Translations under genes and position numbers: made by a program
Source of the DNA: Muricea muricata
Taxonomy: Eukaryota > Cnidaria > Anthozoa > Malacalcyonacea > Plexauridae
Reading direction: 5' to 3'
Assembly: GCA_963855995.1 (NCBI GenBank)
Contig: OY979718.1
Span: forward strand, 32,616,982 to 32,680,981
DNA: 64,000 nucleotides
Shown here: positions 56,899 through 64,000 of the stretch, in pieces
How positions within the stretch are numbered: the first letter of the stretch is position 1
Layout of the letters: the number at the start of each line of letters is the position of its first letter
The notes under the pieces: model-generated
Databases searched by the model: none
What the model was told of the DNA's origin: nothing
What the model saw: only the letters and a program-made list of their open reading frames with translations

Positions 56899-57793
56899 CA
56901 TTGAACTATAATAGATCTGCAACGATAAGTCCGAGGGGGGGGGGGGGGGAATTGAAGCCGACTTTGTGTTCACTTTTCAGGTAGACCCAGTCCATTTAAA
57001 GAATTTCGTTAAAAAAATATCATTTTTGTATCCGTAAAATTCTTTATTTAAATCTACTAAGAGATCTCTAACATTCATAAAATTTAAACTATGACAGTTG
57101 AATTTATATAATATGTTATAAAATTTGACAAAAATCGTACTATCACGGAAAAATGTCGAAGCAAATCCGTCAGGTTTTGGCTACTTTTTCTGAGTTTTTG
57201 AAAGTTCAAGTTAGAACTAAAACGTGAAACCACAGGAATTATTAACCTCCATGCAAAATACATCCGTATGCGAAGTTCAAGAAGACTGAACGTTTTAGGG
57301 TCGAAAAAAATGCATTTAAAAAATGTTGTGTATACTACAGTTGTTTGGTCCATTGAACTAATAAACAAATTGCGAAGCCGAAAATAACAGCGCTCAAAAA
57401 ACGTCAATTTCTTCATGTTTTGAAAGGGTTAAAGCAAGGATAAAAGGTTCGGGATGAAGAGGAATACCTGGCGTTCACTACAAAATAAGTTTGGGACTGT
57501 GTAAAGCCGTAAAGGTTTCATTACATATTTTCTACTAGCTCAAGAGCAAAGTTTTCTTTGACACGTACAAACATTTTTATTTTTTCAATATATTAAAGTC
57601 AAAATGCTCACTTTTTGCTGCAGATAGGTTTAAGACAGTTGGAAACCTGGTCTGAATCCTGAACAATGATGTCTTCCGACAAAAACCGTGTATTTCGAAA
57701 ACTAACTTGTGAAAAAATTATCACTCGAAAACCAAATCCGGTCATAGGTTCAAAGCACTGAAGTTATCCTTCCAGATCTATTATAGTTCAATG
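56899..57793. mobile_element. 895-bp hAT-like element with exact 8-bp duplication
   Basis: Terminal repeats CATTGAACTATAATAGATCT and reversed, flanked by CTTCAGAC on both sides (56891-56898 and 57794-57801). The interior has no recognisable transposase; the minus-strand frame at 57084-57416 shows no known domain. Confidence 0.85.
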
Positions 57794-57801
57794 CTTCAGA
57801 C

Positions 57802-59980
57802 TTCGCTAATGCTTTCCTTTTCCCGGGTGTAAATAGCCGGGCGGAATTAGTACCCTCGCTCGGGAATTAAAATTAATTAATGTTCTAAATTACTGATTTA
57901 ATAAATCCCAATTAACTTTATTAATTAAAAGGGTAATAGCAACAAAAAAATTCTTTGGTCATTTAAAAGAGCATTTGATATAACTAACAACGCCTTTTAC
58001 TGATTTTTCATATCTTGCTTCACACGAGAGATATTTCAGCTGAAACACACGAGCAGTCCACCGTCTTGGATTTTCAAGAATATGCATATTTTCGTCACAA
58101 GTTAGATCACGTAACATTTAGCTATTTTGACAAGCAACGATCAGAACGAATCAGAAACTCGTTCCTATTTGATATCACGTGTTGAGTAAGAGCATTTTTG
58201 CCAACTAATATTTGTTACTTACTTTCTTACGAGTAATTTTTCAAGGCTAATCCCTCTTTTGACGTCATGTAATGAGCTCAAAAATTTATGCATGATGGCG
58301 AACAGCTGATATATTTGAGTCCAAATGTCTCAAGAATTAAGCTGGATGTGAAAAAGCTGTAACAAGCTTTGTCGGTTATTCCAAAAGCTCTGTCTATTGA
58401 GTAAAGAATATTTTTTTGTTGCCAATGCCCTTTAAGTTAGTTTGTGTATTTCATTATGCCCCTAATGTTTTTCTGCTTTATCGTGAAAAATAGCCGCCTC
58501 CTGCACCGTAGCCAGGATAATTAATTTTCAGTTCTTTTAATGTCCAGATAGGTTTTTATGTTGTGCTTTGGGCATGTCATTTTTCATTAAATATCGAATG
58601 TGTGTACATAATTGTAAATTTTTACATACATATTTCTGAGTAATCCCGTATCAAAAACTGTACAGCAATTTTGGACAACTGAAGTGATGTAAGAATTACA
58701 GTGTCAGGTTTTACAGTTGATAGAAGCATCTTTCATACTTTTTATGGTTACATGCCCACATAGTACTCTGGTTTTCAATGTTCAATATTTGATGCATTTT
58801 TTTGGCCCAATTAGTCTTTTGCCCCCGGGGGGTAATATTGGTAATATTCACGCACAGTTGTTGTAGGTGTCGAAAGTATAATCGACGATTACGGAAGATG
58901 TTGGATGTACAGTTTCCCGGTAATGCAATACGGGCTTAAATCTATAAAGGAAGCAAAGGATGTCATTTTTTTATTGTGCTAAGATTTCTCATGTGATTTT
59001 GTGTCATCTTCATTCAGTAATTTCCATGCATATCTTTTCCGTAATCGTGGATTAGTCCATTGACCAATAGTTGTTCCGTTAAAACAAGGTATTGCAGATT
59101 CTGATTGCAATACGTTGTTTTTGAGTTGAACTTTTTTAAGTTTGAACTTTTTATTGCGAAGAATGTGGCGTCATGGTGAATAATGTTTTCAAAACTTTGT
59201 ATTAAAACAGCTTTAAGTATATATGGTTGAATAACCCAAACTGGGGTATATAGCGTGAAGCATTAATAGTGCCATGCATGTTCACTTTAGCAAGGTCACG
59301 GGCAAAAGATAATTTCTAAATAAGCTCTGCAGGTATATATGCATCTTGTACAGTCAAGAAGTTCTTATCTCAATTGTACGCAAACAAGCCGTAAGCAAGT
59401 TCCGTTCGCTTCATCGCCATGTGCATAGCAAACCTTGCTATTAAGTATAGCCTTGTTTCGAGGCGCTTTCTAATTTTCTAATCAGGAAAAGTGTATAATT
59501 ATATATATAGAATATATAGATTTAATATCGTGGATGCGCGCGGAAACCACGCGTTGGCCTGGGGACGAGGCTGTATTAAGTAACACACTTTCTCAGTAAA
59601 ACGAATTACACGCTTATTTTAATGACGAAATAATAAAACAAGTAATATAGATTCTATTTAACCAACCTTTTGGAGTTTAACTGTACTTTATCATCATGTT
59701 GTCAAAGTGTTGACGCTGTGAAAGTGTTAAGGAAACCTTTCTTAGAGCAATGCTTTGATAAAAATAACATATAAGTACCCACGCGCGTACATTGTACTTC
59801 AAATTTGGACGAAAAATAATAAACTTAAATTTTCTACTTTGTTCACAACTTGTTTCGTTTTATTCTTGTTTTACAACACTCTCGTCTATCACATGGATTT
59901 TTATTACCTTAAGATCTTTGCGGCAGCATAAGTGTTTGTTAGCACGTTCCATATGGAATAAAAACCATCAAAGTGTGTTC
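57802..59980. other. Non-coding, nothing recognised
   Basis: AT-rich sequence without coding character or clear repeat structure. Confidence 0.5.
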
Positions 59981-59984
59981 TGCT

Positions 59985-60345
59985 GACGAGTTGAAAAAAT
60001 CACAAAATCGTGCTGCCAGGGTACTGACATCTAGCTACGACACATATGCCGATTATCTTTTAGAAAGACTTGTATAGAAAAAGCTTGCATCTCAGCGTAG
60101 GATTTCTAAGGCTATCACATAGTGTGTAAATCCTTGAGTGGCCTTGCACCTGATATTTTTCCAATATGTTTGTTGATCGCAGTAGACTGTGAATTGTGCA
60201 TTGACAGACACCAGTAATAAACTAGCTTACTTGAAAATAGCTTTAGTTACAGCGGTGTAGTACTGTGGAACACCCTCCCTATCGAATTAAGACAGGCTAG
60301 TACTTTACGTAAATTTAAGTCTGACTGTAGCAATTTTTTTAAATA
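59985..60345 (+). pseudogene. LINE ORF2 C-terminal remnant
   Basis: Across several frames and stops the plus strand reads LKKSQNRAARVLTSSSYDTY, KKLASQRRISKAI, KSLSGLAPDIF and SFSYSGVVLWNTLPIELRQA. This is the standard C-terminal signature of CR1/L2/RTE-like LINE ORF2, a different subfamily from the LINE at 42850-44400. Inactive. Confidence 0.75.
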
Positions 60346-60444
60346 GTTTTAAGTATTTTACCTGATTTTTATTATAGCAGCACGGCGCTCATGAAAAACA
60401 GTTAGCTATATGTAAATATGTATAAGTTAAGAAATATAAAACAT

Positions 60445-60705
60445 TTTCCGTGTTGATATACAGTTATATCAACACGAGTGGAAATTGGAAAAACGAGAAA
60501 TTGTGTGGAAACACGACGCCCGCAGGGCGGAGTGTTTTCACACAATTTCAAGTTTTTCCAATTTTCACGAGTGTTGATATAACTGTATATCAATACGGAA
60601 AAAATGTTTTATATTTCTTTTATAATATAGCACTAAGAACTTTAACAGAAGAGCGGCGGGAAATTTTCCGTGTTGACATAGAGTTATATCAACACGGCTC
60701 TTAGC
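60445..60705. repeat. Foldback repeat with CCGTGTTGATATA arms
   Basis: TTCCGTGTTGATATACAGTT and its near complement at about 60575-60600 flank a loop with ACGCCCGCAGGGCGG. A third arm copy (TTCCGTGTTGACATAGAGTT) follows at 60669. Confidence 0.7.
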
Positions 60706-61304
60706 CAATCAGTGTTCAGATTTTACAAATGCTATATTATAATATAATTTATAATATATGTAATTTGCTTTATTTTGTATCAAAAGTATGTAAAATCCTG
60801 ATGAGTCCACTCACCGTGGCTAAGTAAAGTTCACTTACTTGCTTACTGACTATTCTCTTGCAACACAAACAAGTGCCAGTTGTTCAAGTTAATGACTAGT
60901 TAAAGTTAAACCCACTGTTTTAATTTCTGTATTTCTCCATCTCTGTTTATTTCAAACTTGGGAAACTAAAACTACTATTGACTCAAACAAGATTTGCGAA
61001 GAAATATTTCCAAGATTGCAAACAAGGGCAATTTCTATGTTGATTTTTGCCTTAACCCTGCGTTGAGCTACAGCGCACTATTGAAGAACCGCCCCCACAA
61101 AAAATTAGGATGAGGACAGGTATATGTTTAGAGTATACACTAGGCTTGTGTCCTTGTTGACGTACTGATTCTTTGTTTCAGATTATCAAGAGGTATTTGA
61201 AACTTTGGTCGCGAAAGTCTATTGTTGCAGTACACATAACTGTAAGAATACTTTATCAGAATATACGTGCTTGTGCGTGCAGATTGTTTGCTCCGAAGAC
61301 AGCC

Positions 61305-63905
61305 ATGTTGCAGTCCGTAATTAACGAAAAAGTTCATGAATGTCAGTCGTGTGGCAAAAAGTTTAAACGTCGGTCCTATTTGCAACTGCACGAAAAAATT
61401 CATGGCGAAAGATGCTACAAATGTAATATCTGCGAAAAGTCCTTTCGTCAGCCAGCCGGCCTATGGATTCATAAAAAGCGCCAAAGTTGTTTAAAACGGA
61501 ATTCGCCAAGTAATACAATCGCTAGCTCGAGTAAAGAAAGTGATCGTATTGATGAAGGGACAAAGCCTGGTGATGATGATGCTGATAACGATGATGATGT
61601 TGATGGAAAACGTCACAAATGCGATATCTGCGATCGACGTTTTTCTCAGAAACATTTGTTAACGTATCATAAGAGAACACATACTGGGGAGTATCCCTTC
61701 CCATGTACGGTATGTGGTAAGATGTTTCGAGGTACAGCGACTTTAAAGTATCACGAAAGAACGCATACTGGTTACAAACCTCATAAATGTATTTTTTGCG
61801 AGAAATCGTTTACTCAGTTGGGGTCTTTGAGACTACATAGTAGAAAGGAACATCAATCTGAAAAGGTGTACGAATGCGATACTTGTAAGGACCAATTCGA
61901 GAAATTTAGAGAGTTATCGTCTCATCAAAAGACCCATTTAGAGAATGTAAGTCAAAGCAAATCCTCATGTTCAGCTGTCCTAGGCGATGCTCCCTTGGAT
62001 GAAGTCAGAAAAAATGATGATCAGAGACATGACGAGGGCACGGTCGTTGGCTACAAAACAAATTCGAACACAAAACGTGATGGAGATAGTGTATCTAGCT
62101 TATCTTGCCCCAAGAAAAGGAAAAGAAAAAGGGATGAAATTCATGATCTTGATATTCAACCAAAAACCAGTGAAATGTCAATCACAGACTGCAAAATTAC
62201 TGCTGAAAGTGAAAGCAGTTGTAGTTCCGCCAGTGACAAACCGTCGGCATCAATGAATTGTGAAGAGTTTGAAATGATTCTTGCTGCAAACGATTCTTCC
62301 TCTGACGAACAAGTTCCAGAAAGCCAGGTAAAACAACAAGACGAAAATGGAAACAAATACGAATGTAATATCTGCAATCGGGAATTTTCTCAGGCGCATG
62401 TTCTAAAGCATCACAAAAAAACTCATTGTGGAGAAAATGCTTATCCTTGTTCTGTCTGTGGTAAAACGTTTCGGAGTCAAGGCGCGTTAACAGTCCATCA
62501 GAGGACACATAACGGGCAAAGGCCTTACAAATGTATTTACTGTCCTCTGTGTTTCACACAAAGAAATGCTTTGCTGCAACATTGTAGACGAATACATTTT
62601 TCAGATGAAATATATGAGTGCAGTGTTTGTCAGGAAAAATTTGAAAAATATAGAGATTTGTCATCGCACAGTCAAACCCATTCTGACACAGCGTGTACAA
62701 TGGTAACACAGATATACGATCAAGTCAACTTCACTGTGGAGGAAGATGAATTAAAACCTTTGAAGGAATTGGAGAGCGATACTTCGGGTTTGCTGTCTTC
62801 TCCATCTCCTTTAGATCTCAAGATGGAAGATACTAATTGTGACGAGGAAAGTCTAGAATCAGATGAACGTTCAATTAATGGTTCTCATGGTGATGATGAC
62901 GACGAACACGTTGTTAATCAACCAAACAGCACCGAGGAACAAGCCGATGCCCCTTCCTCAGATGAATGTTTATCGGTAATACATCGCATTAAAAAAGAGA
63001 AACAAGATTATGACAGCTCAAATGACAGTGGAATATCTCCAGACACTTCCCCATCAGAGGTCAATGTTGAGTCTGATTCAATATATGAAGTGCACATGCA
63101 ACCAATTGAAATTGACTATGAGGAAAAAAATTGTTTGTCAGTTATTAGCAACAAAAGTCTTCAAACGACTGGTAACTTAACAATTTTTTCGCAAGAGAGT
63201 CAAACCGTTGCAACCGATGTCGCTAATGAATATTCCAAATCTTGTTGTAATGACGACCAATTATCTAATTCTTCAAGAGTGACGACGCCAGATAATGATC
63301 ACATATTTTCAAGCTGCTGTAGTGATCTACAGGGAAACCCGTTGTGGGAGAAGAAAATGGAAACCAGCATATCAAGTCTGGTTCTTCATAGAAACAAAAA
63401 ATGGACAGAAGATATTTCTGTGGATACGATGAATTATCCTTTGGTAGAAAATAACAATTGTCCTTCGAATAGTGTTTATAGCAGTGCGGATTTTGAACTC
63501 AACACTGCTGGAGTGGATTTGATACAAGAATACCCGGGCCGACCAAATCTAGTGCCTTTTCATTCTCAAGTGTTCAATAGCAATGAAACAGTGATGCATT
63601 CAGACTTTAAACATGGCGGTAGCGTTTCTGATAGCCAGGTGAGCAACTTTCACAAACATGAAAAAAGTTTCGCCCAGATGAACACTGCCAGCTGCTCCCA
63701 AAATTTCGTTATGAGACAAAATGACAATATGCGTTCTCTTCTTAATCAAGGCGACATGAAACTTTTTGGCTGTGGGAATAGAACACGTTTATCACTAGAA
63801 GATCCACTACAGAACCCCAAATGCCAATATAAGAAAAATGAGATGAAGCAAATTTGTTTCGAATGTGATGTGTTACCGACATTTTGCCATTTGGACAAAT
63901 CATAA
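61305..63905 (+). CDS. C2H2 zinc-finger protein, ten fingers, 866 codons
   Basis: ATG at 61305 gives MLQSVINEKVHECQSCGKKF; the frame is open upstream to an acceptor-like TTTGTTTCAG at 61181, so an upstream exon is possible. Fingers in order: two N-terminal (the second C2HC-like, HKKRQSC), then an acidic linker (DDDADNDDDVDG), fingers 3-6, a basic nuclear-localisation stretch (PKKRKRKRDE), fingers 7-10, and a disordered Ser/Asp/Glu-rich C-terminal half with a possible sumoylation site (IKKEKQ). Linkers such as THTGYKP are the classical DNA-binding type. Fingers 3-6 and 7-10 correspond one to one. Predicted nuclear, sequence-specific regulator; target unknown. Ends TAA at 63903-63905. Confidence 0.85.
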   Translation: MLQSVINEKVHECQSCGKKFKRRSYLQLHEKIHGERCYKCNICEKSFRQPAGLWIHKKRQSCLKRNSPSNTIASSSKESDRIDEGTKPGDDDADNDDDVDGKRHKCDICDRRFSQKHLLTYHKRTHTGEYPFPCTVCGKMFRGTATLKYHERTHTGYKPHKCIFCEKSFTQLGSLRLHSRKEHQSEKVYECDTCKDQFEKFRELSSHQKTHLENVSQSKSSCSAVLGDAPLDEVRKNDDQRHDEGTVVGYKTNSNTKRDGDSVSSLSCPKKRKRKRDEIHDLDIQPKTSEMSITDCKITAESESSCSSASDKPSASMNCEEFEMILAANDSSSDEQVPESQVKQQDENGNKYECNICNREFSQAHVLKHHKKTHCGENAYPCSVCGKTFRSQGALTVHQRTHNGQRPYKCIYCPLCFTQRNALLQHCRRIHFSDEIYECSVCQEKFEKYRDLSSHSQTHSDTACTMVTQIYDQVNFTVEEDELKPLKELESDTSGLLSSPSPLDLKMEDTNCDEESLESDERSINGSHGDDDDEHVVNQPNSTEEQADAPSSDECLSVIHRIKKEKQDYDSSNDSGISPDTSPSEVNVESDSIYEVHMQPIEIDYEEKNCLSVISNKSLQTTGNLTIFSQESQTVATDVANEYSKSCCNDDQLSNSSRVTTPDNDHIFSSCCSDLQGNPLWEKKMETSISSLVLHRNKKWTEDISVDTMNYPLVENNNCPSNSVYSSADFELNTAGVDLIQEYPGRPNLVPFHSQVFNSNETVMHSDFKHGGSVSDSQVSNFHKHEKSFAQMNTASCSQNFVMRQNDNMRSLLNQGDMKLFGCGNRTRLSLEDPLQNPKCQYKKNEMKQICFECDVLPTFCHLDKS

Positions 63906-64000
63906 CAAATCTTTATGTCATTACCGTGCGATGTATATGTAGCTTTTTTAGTTGAGAAAACTTGCCATCGGCCATACTCATGTAGAGTACAAGCGCAAAG

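Overview
The window is animal nuclear DNA: AT-rich and intron-containing, with GT-AG splice sites, long (TA)n tracts and dense eukaryotic transposable elements. The transposon families (BEL/Pao, Penelope-like, hAT, TTAA-target, LINE) and two genes of a cysteine-cluster / KDZ-transposase-like type point to a marine invertebrate. I would guess a cnidarian, probably an anthozoan. That guess rests on family resemblance, not on a marker gene. There are no bacterial operons, CRISPR arrays or rRNA genes.

Layout. 1.4-6.5 kb: an eight-exon minus-strand gene whose introns I could place; it belongs to a zinc-cluster / SAP-like / transposase-derived family and has at least two frame disruptions. 8.8-14.1 kb: a second, divergently oriented gene of a related type (at least seven exons), with foldback, minisatellite and hAT insertions in its introns. 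A BEL/Pao LTR retrotransposon (14.2-20.3 kb) follows 69 bp after its last visible splice donor. The BEL/Pao gag is itself split by a 1.48-kb TTAA-flanked element. 21-31 kb: simple repeats, a tandem array of seven tRNA-Glu-like units joined to a GGGCTA/GGGGCT hexamer array, two reverse-transcriptase fragments of a Penelope-like type, a LINE end and a truncated Tc1/mariner/IS630-like transposase.

31.4-38.6 kb is the most unusual part. Two Penelope-like copies lie head to head, and one is interrupted by a 4,765-bp near-perfect palindrome. The palindrome has 2,007-bp arms that are collinear without indels at the points checked, and a 751-bp centre. Each arm carries a RING-like ORF with a shared in-frame TAG, a coiled-coil ORF with its own TATA box, seven subterminal repeats of about 29 bp, and arrays of the self-complementary motif TGCTCATGAGCA. 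The centre encodes a C2H2 finger plus a long acidic/helical protein. I cannot match it to a named transposon or virus class, and it is my main candidate for something undescribed.

38-61 kb is mostly non-coding. It holds a cysteine-rich terminal exon (41.1 kb), a LINE (42.9-44.4 kb), an intact single-exon histamine-N-methyltransferase-like gene (46.8-47.7 kb), a chain of (TA)n tracts alternating with perfect hairpins (48.7-49.8 kb), a well-formed hammerhead ribozyme candidate (49.95 kb), and several MITEs with clear target duplications. 61.3-63.9 kb is a long open C2H2 zinc-finger gene with ten fingers, eight of them two copies of one four-finger module.

The clearly intact-looking host genes are the methyltransferase and the zinc-finger gene. 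The two KDZ-like genes look like decaying or mis-assembled domesticated-transposase genes. Most of the rest is mobile DNA inserted into mobile DNA.
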